Shown here one piece after another: positions 1-6,686 of a stretch of DNA of 64,000 nt (within the stretch, counting starts at the first letter, position 1; every line of letters starts with the position of its first letter). This stretch comes from Klebsiella pneumoniae (GTDB lineage Bacteria > Myxococcota_A > UBA796 > SXON01): NCBI GenBank assembly GCA_945862325.1, contig CAMAXZ010000006.1, forward strand, positions 1 to 64,000. The letters are read 5' to 3'. Under the pieces are notes generated by a model, which made no database searches, had not been told where the DNA came from, and saw only the letters and a program-made list of their open reading frames with translations. The position numbers and the translations under genes are program-made.

Positions 1-24
1 GCGGACGGTGGTGGAGGGCAGCCC

Positions 25-283
25 CTCCGCGGGCACGATCGCGCGGAGCCTGCTGCGTTCGACGGGCCCGCCGTCGCCGCCGCGCGAGGGCGAGGACCGG
101 GGGGTCTGCGCGTCGGCGTAGACGGGGCCGGGGGCGGAGCCGCGCGCGCGGCGCGGCTCAGGCCCGGTTTTGCGGGCCGGAAGGGGTGGATCGCCGGCCA
201 GGACGGGCTTGCGGACGGCGGGCCCGAGGGTGTAGGCTGAGCGGGTGCAATGCGGGGGGGGGCCGTTCGTGTTTCCTGTCCTC
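25..283 (+). repeat. Structured GC-rich dispersed repeat, copy 1
   Basis: About 259 bp, matching copy 2 (1362-1619) almost base for base from CTCCGCGGGCACGATC to TTTCCTGTCCTC, with scattered substitutions. Outside these limits the copies share nothing, so the ends are sharp. It holds a strong hairpin near 136-160 (9-10 bp stem, 5-nt loop), a second smaller hairpin just after it, and a promoter-like right end (TTGCGG at 209, TAGGCT at 233). Near 254-262 it has a run of nine G where copy 2 reads GGTGGGG, giving a 2-nt length difference. The right end abuts a protease gene fragment. No terminal inverted repeats or transposase are visible. Bases 1-24 to its left hold nothing I recognise. Confidence 0.85.
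209..238 (+). promoter_or_regulatory. Outward promoter-like end of repeat copy 1
   Basis: TTGCGG (209-214) and TAGGCT (233-238) are separated by 18 bp. The -10-like hexamer keeps the T, A and final T of the sigma-70 consensus. A GTG lies exactly 7 nt after it (245-247), so the transcript could be leaderless. The same arrangement is kept in all three repeat copies. This is a motif match only. Confidence 0.35.
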
Positions 284-672
284 GGAACGGCACCCGCACC
301 GGCCCTCACGAATTCGGTCACCTGCTCGGCGGCCAGCACGACGAGTCCCAGGACTCAAGCTGCGGCGACGTCAACTTCGAGTTCAACTGCGGCTTCGCGG
401 ACGACGCCACGGACGTGTCGACGATCATGGCCTATGTGGCGTCCTGTGACGACACATGCCAGCGGGAGCTCATGTTTTCGAACCCCCATCGCGAGCACCC
501 AGACCACCCCGGGCTCATCATGGGCGCCACGGGCCAGTACAACGCCTGCACGGTCTACCAGATGTGGGAGTACACCTCGCTGACCTCCGACGTGTACAAT
601 GGCTACATCACGCAGGCGACTTCTGCCGTCGATTCCTCGGTCTACCTGGAGGCCAACTGCCCAACCCTCTAG
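250..672 (+). pseudogene. Metzincin zinc protease, C-terminal fragment
   Basis: The 140-residue frame contains the complete metzincin zinc motif HEFGHLLGGQHD and a Met-turn-like STIMAYV about 45 residues later. It also has several cysteines (CGD, NCGF, CDDTC), as in secreted reprolysin/M12-like peptidases. The zinc motif begins within 20 residues of the frame start. The roughly 150-200 residues that normally precede it (signal peptide, propeptide, first half of the catalytic domain) are absent. The usable ATG at 250 lies inside repeat copy 1, so the first codons are repeat sequence fused to the protease at about 284. A working enzyme is unlikely. The stop at 672 is 5 bp before the next gene, suggesting an old operon. 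Confidence 0.75.
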
Positions 673-677
673 GCACC

Positions 678-1271
678 GTGATTCAACGCGCGCCCCGGTG
701 GCTCCTCCTCCCGGCGCTCGTCACCCTGGCCTGCACCTGCGACGGGGCTCCCGTGGAGGAGCCTTGCAACGACACTTGCGAGGCCAGGCCACGCACGGAG
801 GTGTCGACCTCTGTGCCCTACCTCTGGTGTAACAGCGTGGCGTCCGAAGCCGCGTTGATCTACGGCAGCTACACCTGCACCTCCGAGGAGGTGGACCTCG
901 GCCCCGAGGGCGTCACAATGACGGTCGAGGGGTTCGGGGAGCTCGACGACAGCCTGACGATCTTCGGCATGAACTGGCTGGACGAATGCCTGGAGGTCGT
1001 GAACTGGCACGTCGACATCACGTTTTCGTCCGAGGCCTTCGCCGCGAACATCCCCTCGCAGGTCGAGGTCTACGCGCAGCGCGACGGCGTCCGGACCGAG
1101 CTGATGCAGGGGCTCTTCGCGCGCGAGGACATCGAGGGCTGGCTCCTCGATGGGGTGGAGGGGGACCAGACCATCAACATCATGTCGCGCACCGAGCTCG
1201 GCGTCGCGGAGAAGGAGTGGACGGTCGACGTCGGCGATGGCGACGAGAAGATCGAGATGACCTGCGAATAG
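678..1271 (+). CDS. Putative lipoprotein of unknown function
   Basis: 197 residues from GTG. The N-terminus has arginines, then a hydrophobic stretch LLLPALVTLAC ending in a lipobox-like cysteine, so it is probably a secreted lipoprotein, though the lipobox (T-L-A-C) is not ideal. After the cysteine come several further cysteines (CDG, CNDTC, LWCNS, YTCTS, DECLE, MTCE), suggesting disulfides. The body has the acidic, beta-rich composition common to myxobacterial surface proteins. It starts 5 bp after the protease fragment and was probably co-transcribed with it. No family was recognised. Confidence 0.6.
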   Translation: MIQRAPRWLLLPALVTLACTCDGAPVEEPCNDTCEARPRTEVSTSVPYLWCNSVASEAALIYGSYTCTSEEVDLGPEGVTMTVEGFGELDDSLTIFGMNWLDECLEVVNWHVDITFSSEAFAANIPSQVEVYAQRDGVRTELMQGLFAREDIEGWLLDGVEGDQTINIMSRTELGVAEKEWTVDVGDGDEKIEMTCE

Positions 1272-1361
1272 GCACCCGCGCGCCTGGCATGGCTTGGCGA
1301 GGGGGCCACGGAAAATCTGGGGAAGGGAACAGGTTATCCCGGCCCGTCCTGCCGCTCACCG

Positions 1362-1619
1362 CTCCGCGGGCACGATCGCGCGTAGCCTGCTGCGTTCGAC
1401 GGGCCCGCCGTCGCCGTCGCGCGAGGGCGAGGACCGGGGGGTCTGCGCGTCGGCGTAGACGGGGCCGGGGGCGGAGCCGCGCGCGCGGCGCGGCTCCGGC
1501 CCGGTCTTGCGGGCCGGAAGGGGTGGATCGACGGCCAGGACAGGCTTGCGGACGCCGGGCCCGAGGGTGTAGGCTGAGCGAGTGCAACGCGGTGGGGCCG
1601 TTCGTGTTTCCTGTCCTCC
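1362..1619 (+). repeat. Structured GC-rich dispersed repeat, copy 2
   Basis: 258 bp, the best preserved copy. A perfect 10-bp stem with 5-nt loop occupies 1473-1497. It is followed directly by a second hairpin at 1498-1515 (GGCCCG/CGGGCC, 6-nt loop). The last 107 bp (1513-1619) are identical to copy 3. TTGCGG (1546) and TAGGCT (1570), 18 bp apart, precede a GTG at 1582. The left boundary lies in a 90-bp stretch (1272-1361) where I see nothing else. The right boundary is 7 bp from the stop codon of the next gene, which runs on the opposite strand. Together 1272-1626 contains no other gene. Confidence 0.88.
1546..1575 (+). promoter_or_regulatory. Outward promoter-like end of repeat copy 2
   Basis: TTGCGG (1546-1551), 18-bp spacer, TAGGCT (1570-1575), then GTG starting 7 nt later (1582). 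Transcription would run into the 3' end of the oppositely oriented gene at 1627-3720 as antisense. Identical in copy 3 and nearly identical in copy 1. Confidence 0.35.
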
Positions 1620-1626
1620 CCGCGCT

Positions 1627-3720
1627 TCACGGCCCCCGCGCGAACTGGTAGACGTTCCGCTCGGACAGGTTGCCCGAGATGCGGAGCACAACGTCATCCG
1701 CGGCGACCACCGCGTCCGCGTGGGACGTGTTTCCCCCCGACCCGCCGGGGAGCGTGGACCACGTCACGCCGCCGTCATCGGAGTAGAGCGCGCGGTTGAG
1801 CTCTTCCGTGCCGGTGAAGCCGTTGAAGAGCCACAGGCGGCCCTGCGAGGCCGCCAGCGCGTTGTAGTAGCTGGGCGCCCACTGGGCGTGGCCGTCGGGC
1901 AGCACGGTGGTCCAGGTGTCGCCGTCGAAGGCGTACACGCCGTTGTAGGCGACGGTGGCGGTGTCGTCGTAGCGGCCGCCGCCCACGATGTAGAGCTTGC
2001 CGGCGTGCTCGACGGGCCGGTACACCATGCCGCGCCCCTCCCAGGGCGGCGCGTCCAGCTCTGTCCAGGTGACACCGCCATCCGTGGAGCGCCACACGTC
2101 GGCGAGGGCCGTCTCTTCGAGGTAGATGTTGACCTGGCCGCCCATCACGTAGAGGTCGTCGCCCAGGGTGCCCGCCATGAAGAGGCAGCGGCCGGCGGTG
2201 GGGGCTTCTTCGGACACGAGCGTCCACGTGGCGCCGTCGTCGCTCTCGTGCCACACGTCGCCGGTGTAGGGAGGTTGGTTCGGATCGGTGCCGATGACAA
2301 CGGCGTGGCCCTGCCACGTGGTCACCCCTACGGTGTGCCCCGGCGCAAACCGCGCGCCCGCGCCGCTCCGGGGGGCGTTCGGATCGTGCGGGAGCAGGAG
2401 CGACCAGGTGACGCCGAGGTCGTCGCTCGCCCACACTTCGTTGGTCGTGCGGCTCCCCCACGGGTCGTACGGGCTCCAGCCGCCGATGGCGAGAACGCGC
2501 CCCGAGGCGAGCTGTACCATCTGCGCGCCGTCGCGGGCGTGCCATGCGTCCGGCATGGCCCCGAGCGTCGTGCGCGACCACGCGTCGAGCGGCGCCGAGA
2601 CGGGCGTGCCCCAGCGCTGCTGGGCCCAGACGTCCAGCTTCGTGCGGTCCTCCACGGAGATGACCCCCGCTACGATCACGACGGCGCCAACGTCACCGTC
2701 CCAGCCGTCCGCGCCGGGGTAGCCCGCGCCGATCGTGTCGTACGTGTTGAGCCCGATGAGCGCGGCCGAGGTGTGGTCCACCCCCTGCTCGGCGTTGCCA
2801 ACGTAGATCTTCGTCGTGACGGTGCTATCGTACGTTGCGCCGATGAGCCGCACCACGCCGTCGTTGAGAGCCTCGCCGCCGGTCACCAGGATGGCGCTGC
2901 CGGTGTAGTGGTTCGAGGCGACCGCCCCGCCCTGGGCGCCGAAGGAGCCGTACGCGCTGGTGCCGTCGCCCACCAGGGTGAGGGGCACGTTGCCGGCGTT
3001 GCCGGGCGCCGGGAACGCGTTGGTGGTGGCGGTCCAACGCGCGACCGCGAAGATGGAGCTTCCCGCTTCCAGAGGCACCGGCGCGCCCAACTTCACGAAC
3101 TGGCTCGGCGTGAAGCGGACGGAGGGCAGGTATCCGAACGCGTTCGCCGTCCGAACGGGCTGCCGGCCGGGATCGGCCTGGCCGAACACGCGGGCGTTGG
3201 GGCCCTGGTCGCCCCACGTCGCGACCGGGCCGTCGCCGGCGATGCCCTTGTCGGCGTCGAGGTAGGCGTCGATGCCGGTGATCTGGGCCGGGGTCCAGTA
3301 CTCGAAGGCGCTCGGGCACGCCGCGACGCCGTCGAGCGTGACATCCACGACGCCGGCCGCGTGCGGGCCGGGAACGCCCGAGACCCGCGTGCCGTCGATC
3401 ACGACGAGGTCGGTGAGCGGCGCGCCGCCGAGCGTGACCGTCGCAACCCCCGCCGTGTCCGGGACGGTCACCACGACGCGCCCGCCGCCGCCCGCGGTGT
3501 CGCCGAGGGCAGGCGCAACGCCGCACGGGCCGCCCGGTCCGCCGGTGTCCGGGGGGTCGGTGTCTCCGGTGTGGGTGTCCCCGGTGTGCGTGTCGCGCGG
3601 GGCGGTGTCGTCGGTGTCGCCCGCGTCGGTGTCCCCGACGGCCGCGCCCCCCCCGTTCGTGTCGGAGGGCGGATGCGCGGTGCAACCGGCGAGGGCGAGG
3701 GCGAGCAGGACAGAGAGCAT
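1627..3720 (-). CDS. Secreted lipoprotein: LamG-like domain and Asp-box beta-propeller
   Basis: 697 residues. The start MLSVLLALALAGC gives a textbook lipoprotein signal with lipobox LAGC. A Thr/Asp-rich spacer (DTD, DTH, DTG units) covers about residues 18-55. Next comes an IPT/TIG-like beta domain (about 55-115) and a LamG/concanavalin-like region (about 120-350). The C-terminal half is a sialidase/Kelch-type propeller with at least four Asp-box motifs (DLGVTW, DDGATW, DGGVTW, DDGGVTW). Such proteins sit on the outer surface and often bind glycans or adhere, but the catalytic residues of a true sialidase were not identified. Its stop is 7 bp from repeat copy 2. The truncated gene upstream (3795-4351) ends 74 bp before its start and may have shared its promoter. 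Confidence 0.8.
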   Translation of the reverse strand: MLSVLLALALAGCTAHPPSDTNGGGAAVGDTDAGDTDDTAPRDTHTGDTHTGDTDPPDTGGPGGPCGVAPALGDTAGGGGRVVVTVPDTAGVATVTLGGAPLTDLVVIDGTRVSGVPGPHAAGVVDVTLDGVAACPSAFEYWTPAQITGIDAYLDADKGIAGDGPVATWGDQGPNARVFGQADPGRQPVRTANAFGYLPSVRFTPSQFVKLGAPVPLEAGSSIFAVARWTATTNAFPAPGNAGNVPLTLVGDGTSAYGSFGAQGGAVASNHYTGSAILVTGGEALNDGVVRLIGATYDSTVTTKIYVGNAEQGVDHTSAALIGLNTYDTIGAGYPGADGWDGDVGAVVIVAGVISVEDRTKLDVWAQQRWGTPVSAPLDAWSRTTLGAMPDAWHARDGAQMVQLASGRVLAIGGWSPYDPWGSRTTNEVWASDDLGVTWSLLLPHDPNAPRSGAGARFAPGHTVGVTTWQGHAVVIGTDPNQPPYTGDVWHESDDGATWTLVSEEAPTAGRCLFMAGTLGDDLYVMGGQVNIYLEETALADVWRSTDGGVTWTELDAPPWEGRGMVYRPVEHAGKLYIVGGGRYDDTATVAYNGVYAFDGDTWTTVLPDGHAQWAPSYYNALAASQGRLWLFNGFTGTEELNRALYSDDGGVTWSTLPGGSGGNTSHADAVVAADDVVLRISGNLSERNVYQFARGP

Positions 3721-3794
3721 ACGTTCGGTACTATCCAGCGAGAGGCCCGATGGGCACGCTCCGCCGCGGGTATGGACCCGCCCCCCAGACACCC

Positions 3795-4351
3795 CTACCC
3801 CGCACAAATCCGCATCGTGTACAATCCCTCGCCCAGCTCGAACCGCTCCACTTCCGCAAAGCCGGCGTCGCGGTGTACCCACGCCGACGTTGTGGCGCCC
3901 GTGGAGCTGTCCTGTTCCAACGTCCAGAAGGTGCCGTCGTCCTCGGCGGTGAGCTGGCGCACGGTGCCGGCCGTCACGTCGAACACGGTGGTGAACGTGC
4001 CGGCGTCGAGGTCGGCGAAGGTGACGGTCTGGAGGTCTGTCGCCGTGTCGGTGACGACGAGCCAGCCGGTGCCCGTGCCGTCGATGGCCTGAAAGCTGTC
4101 GAAGGTGACGCCGTGGTCGGCCTCCGTGAGCACGAAGCCAGAGGTGGTGCCGGTCGCGAGGTCGACGATCTCGAAGCCGCCGTCCAGGTTGGGTGTCACG
4201 GTGACGGCGCCGCCCGTGGAGTCGAAGGTGAGCGTGCCCTGGTTCTGCACGTAGAGGGCGTCGCCCACGCGGTGCCCGATGCCCGCCGCCATGGAGCCCG
4301 AGAGCGAAAGCGCCCAGTTCACGGTGCGCGTGAGGGTGTCGAGCTGGAGGA
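3795..4351 (-). pseudogene. Beta-propeller-like protein with 5' end replaced by repeat copy 3
   Basis: About 185 residues of good coding character (beta strands such as YVQNQGTLTFDS, GTFTTVFDVTAGTV, FWTLEQDSSTG) run to a stop at 3795. Going upstream, coding similarity ends at LLQLDTLTRTVNW and the frame passes straight into repeat copy 3 at 4352, with no signal peptide or natural start. An ATG far upstream at 4571 keeps the frame open only by translating the repeat. I read this as a gene whose N-terminus was lost when the repeat arrived or recombined. The lost part probably held a secretion signal, judging from the neighbouring lipoprotein. Confidence 0.6.
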
Positions 4352-4458
4352 GCCGGAAGGGGTGGATCGACGGCCAGGACAGGCTTGCGGACGCCGGGCC
4401 CGAGGGTGTAGGCTGAGCGAGTGCAACGCGGTGGGGCCGTTCGTGTTTCCTGTCCTCC
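4352..4458 (+). repeat. Structured repeat, copy 3 (right half only)
   Basis: 107 bp identical to 1513-1619 of copy 2. It begins at GCCGGAAGG, within the end of the second hairpin of the full element, so both hairpins are missing while the promoter-like end is kept (TTGCGG 4385, TAGGCT 4409, GTG 4421). It lies between two coding fragments that point away from it and have both lost their 5' ends. Confidence 0.88.
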
Positions 4459-4686
4459 GTCGACGGCGCGTCTGTCGACGGCTCGGAGGCCGCCGAGGCC
4501 GCGGGCGCCGAGGCCGCGGACCTGGGCAACGAGGTTGTCGAGGCCGACGGCGGCGAACGCGCGGACGACAACGGTTTCGCGCGTGACGGTGGCGACGACG
4601 CGTCGGCCCCGATCGACGACGCGCAGCTCTCCGAGGCGGCAGGGCGGCGGTGCGGCGGCGGCGCACCAGCGGCGCGGCCCGCTTGA
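4459..4686 (+). pseudogene. Acidic C-terminal protein fragment
   Basis: A 75-residue open segment begins directly at the right edge of repeat copy 3 and ends at TGA 4684-4686. Its composition (SEAAEAAGAEAADLGNEV, DGGDDASAPIDDAQLSEAA) is that of a real acidic Ala/Asp/Glu-rich tail, unlike the Arg/Pro-rich shadow frames. There is no start codon of its own. I take it as the 3' remnant of a gene cut by the repeat. Function unknown. Its stop codon overlaps the -35 element of the following vapBC operon. Confidence 0.35.
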
Positions 4687-4711
4687 CCAGCGGTCTGGTC
4701 AAGACTAAGAT
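4683..4711 (+). promoter_or_regulatory. vapBC promoter with palindromic operator, probably leaderless
   Basis: TTGACC (4683-4688) and TAAGAT (4706-4711) are 17 bp apart. The -35 is the left arm of a perfect 8-bp inverted repeat, TTGACCAG-CGGT-CTGGTCAA (4683-4702), a good place for autorepression by the antitoxin. The ATG of the antitoxin starts 7 nt after the -10, where transcription should begin, so the mRNA is probably leaderless. Confidence 0.65.
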
Positions 4712-4717
4712 CAGCGC

Positions 4718-4948
4718 ATGGGACCCGTCTCCGTCTACGACGCCAAGACCCACCTCTCCCGCCTTCTCGACGCCGTCGAGGCTGGCGAGGAGGTCGTGAT
4801 CACGCGGAACGGCCATCCGGTCGCGCGGCTCGTCCGGGCCCTGCCGACGCCAAGGCGACGCTTCGGGACAATGCCCAACGTCGCCCGGGTTCGAGATGAC
4901 TTCGACGAGCCGCTGTCGATCGACGATCTCGACTTCGTCTCCCGGTGA
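4718..4948 (+). CDS. vapB: Type II antitoxin, Phd/YefM family
   Basis: 76 residues. The N-terminal half (VSVYDAKTHLSRLLDAVEAG, then EEVVITRNGHPVARLV) is the Phd/YefM DNA-binding fold. The charged tail (DDFDEPLSIDDLDFVSR) is the usual toxin-binding segment. It should neutralise the PIN toxin encoded next and, with it, repress the operon at the palindrome 4683-4702. The ATG is the first possible start after the -10, and no ribosome-binding site is visible because the transcript would have almost no leader. The reading frame overlaps the toxin start by 4 bp (GTGA). Confidence 0.9.
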   Translation: MGPVSVYDAKTHLSRLLDAVEAGEEVVITRNGHPVARLVRALPTPRRRFGTMPNVARVRDDFDEPLSIDDLDFVSR

Positions 4949-5331
4949 GGCTCCTTCTCGACACTCATGCCGCCCTCTGGGCGGTCTCGGAACCCGATGC
5001 CCTCTCGTCAACCGCGCGGGACGCGATCTCCGCCGCGGACGAGATCCGGCTCAGCGTCGTCAGCCCATGGGAGCTCGGGATCAAGTGCGCCCTGGGGAAG
5101 ATCGTCCTCCATCGCACGGTCGAGGAAATCTGCAGAGAACTCGAACGCGAGTTTGGAGCGCAATCGCTCGCAGTCACCCTCGCGCATGTGTTGGAGGTGG
5201 GTCGGCTAGCGCCGCATCACGGAGATCCCTTCGACCGCCTCCTCGTCGCGCAGGCGACCGTGGAAGGACTGACGATTGTGACCCGGGATCACGTCTTCGC
5301 TGACTACGGGGTCGCGCTGGTCAAGGCCTGA
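4945..5331 (+). CDS. vapC: VapC-type PIN-domain ribonuclease toxin
   Basis: 128 residues, the normal length of a PIN toxin. Acidic metal-binding residues are in place: Asp6 (LLLDTHAALW), Glu43 (SPWELGIK), Asp97 (DPFDRLLVAQA) and Asp115/Asp120 near the end (VTRDHVFAD). The WELGIK and DPFDRLL motifs are typical of the Sll0205-like PIN subgroup that pairs with Phd/YefM antitoxins. It would cut RNA in a metal-dependent way when freed from the antitoxin. The GTG start overlaps the antitoxin stop by 4 bp, so the two are translationally coupled. The pair looks intact. Confidence 0.92.
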   Translation: MRLLLDTHAALWAVSEPDALSSTARDAISAADEIRLSVVSPWELGIKCALGKIVLHRTVEEICRELEREFGAQSLAVTLAHVLEVGRLAPHHGDPFDRLLVAQATVEGLTIVTRDHVFADYGVALVKA

Positions 5332-5545
5332 GGCCCCAGGGAGAACCTGCGTGCTCGCCGCCGGTGGACGCGATGTCGGGGTCGGCGCGCACGGGTCTGA
5401 CAGCGTGCCCTTGAATCTGGGTGCGACGTTGGTTTGCATCAGGAGGGAATCAGCCGACCGTGTAGACGGTTCCCGTACGCGCTCATCTACCTCGTCCACG
5501 CGGTGGCCGCGCGTCCGCGCGCGGTCCATCCGCCCCCCTTCGCGC

Positions 5546-5579
5546 TTGACCCGCCTTCATTGTGTGGTAGATTGTGTGG
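5546..5579 (+). promoter_or_regulatory. Promoter and direct-repeat operator of second vapBC pair
   Basis: TTGACC (5546-5551), 16-bp spacer, TAGATT (5568-5573). Two exact copies of ATTGTGTGG (5559-5567 and 5571-5579), 12 bp apart from start to start, straddle the -10, a likely antitoxin binding site. The 260-bp interval 5332-5591 holds no other feature I can support. Confidence 0.55.
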
Positions 5580-5591
5580 ACCAGGTGCGAC

Positions 5592-5798
5592 ATGGCCACC
5601 AACCTGAACCTGGATGACGAGCTCGTCAACGAGGCCGTCGCCCTCGGCCGCCACGCGAGCAAACGCGACGCCGTGAACGAGGCGCTTCGTGAGTACGTTG
5701 CCTACCGCCGCCGACTCGAAGCGCTCGAGGTGTTCGGTACGGTGGAGTTCGACACGTCGTTCGACTACAAACGTGCCCGCGCCCGGCCCGGGGCGTGA
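5592..5798 (+). CDS. vapB: VapB-type antitoxin
   Basis: 68 residues beginning MATNLNLDDELVNEAVALG, the ribbon-helix-helix type N-terminus of VapB/DUF2191 antitoxins. A helical middle (RDAVNEALREYVAYRRRLEAL) and a C-terminal tail (FDTSFDYKRARARPGA) that would wrap the toxin follow. I chose ATG 5592 over an upstream start at 5574 because it begins the conserved domain and has AGGTG about 7 nt before it. The stop overlaps the toxin start (GTGA). Its toxin partner is truncated, so it may persist alone or act on another VapC. Confidence 0.85.
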   Translation: MATNLNLDDELVNEAVALGRHASKRDAVNEALREYVAYRRRLEALEVFGTVEFDTSFDYKRARARPGA

Positions 5799-6043
5799 TC
5801 ATCGTCGACACGAGTGTGTGGTCTCGGGCGCTCCGCCGCCCGACCGATGGACGACAGGATCCCGCCGCGGGCCTGCTCCGCTCGCTCATCCAGGAACACC
5901 AGCCCGTCGGCCTCCTCGGCATCGTCTACCAGGAGCTCCTCACCGGGGTGCCACATCCGGAGCAGCTCGGGCGTCTCCGCGCCGCGTTGGATCCGTTCCC
6001 CCTGCTCGTCCAGTTCGTCCCCGACGAGCTTCCGGCGCCCTGA
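5795..6043 (+). pseudogene. vapC: VapC PIN toxin, C-terminally truncated
   Basis: 82 residues from GTG 5795, against about 130 for the family. The first acidic residue (Asp5 in IIVDTSVWSR) and the second (Glu47 in VYQELLTG) are present. The frame ends at VPDELPAP, before the second half of the PIN domain with its two further acidic residues. The following 200 bp (6044-6243) do not continue the domain in any frame I could follow. A nuclease lacking half its metal site should be dead. It may still bind the antitoxin. Confidence 0.75.
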
Positions 6044-6240
6044 CGGCCCCCGATCGCACCGCGCTCGATGCGCGTTTGATCGAGTTCCACCACGATGTTC
6101 AACCCCGATTCCGGCCACGGCGGCGTGATCTCCCGCACCGCCTGGTACCTGAGTCCCAAGTTGGTACGTCAAATTGGGGCAAGGTCACTCCGCCGGGCGA
6201 TGGCACGGCCATCTCGAGTGGCTACCTCACGACTCGCACG

Positions 6241-6645
6241 TCCGACTCCACCAAGGCCCCCCGATCCCCCAGGCCCGCCCCTCGGGCCGACTACGGCGCT
6301 CCGGTCGACGGGTACGTCGCCGCCCAGACGCCGGAGCACCAGCAGATCCTCGGAGCGGCGCGCACCCTCCCGACCGAGGTCGCTCCGGAGGCGGTGGGGA
6401 TGATCAAATGGGGCTTTCCCGTGTTCGAGATCGGCGGGCGGACGTGGGTCGCGCTCCGCGCCACCAAGGCCGGCGTGAGCGTTCTCCTCGCCCTGCCGCC
6501 CGACACCGTGGTGGACCCCGAGGGGAAGCTCACAGGCACCGCCAAAGAAATGCGCAACCTGAAGCTGACGCGCCTGGCCGACCTCGATCGGTCGGAGCTG
6601 CGCGGTTGGCTACAGGTTGCAGCGGACCGGGCGCGCGGGGCCTGA
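6241..6645 (+). CDS. DUF1801 (YdhG-like) domain protein, start unclear
   Basis: About 120 residues of clear coding sequence ([64 protein letters not shown]) fit the small DUF1801 fold, whose biochemical role is unknown. No ATG or GTG occurs in frame for a long way upstream. A TTG at 6076 is the nearest standard alternative, with no visible ribosome-binding site. The 5' end may have been lost together with the end of the toxin gene before it. The interval given starts at the first residues that plausibly belong to the protein. It converges on the histidine kinase at 6687. Confidence 0.6.
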   Translation, partial: SDSTKAPRSPRPAPRADYGAPVDGYVAAQTPEHQQILGAARTLPTEVAPEAVGMIKWGFPVFEIGGRTWVALRATKAGVSVLLALPPDTVVDPEGKLTGTAKEMRNLKLTRLADLDRSELRGWLQVAADRARGA

Positions 6646-6686
6646 GCACACAGCGGCACGTTGGTCTGATCCTCGTCGAGAGTGGA

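Noticed and set aside
25..1619. Insertion sequence, integron cassette or group II intron identity for the repeat
   Set aside because: No transposase, integrase or reverse transcriptase, no terminal inverted repeats, and neither attC-like core sites nor intron end consensus could be seen.
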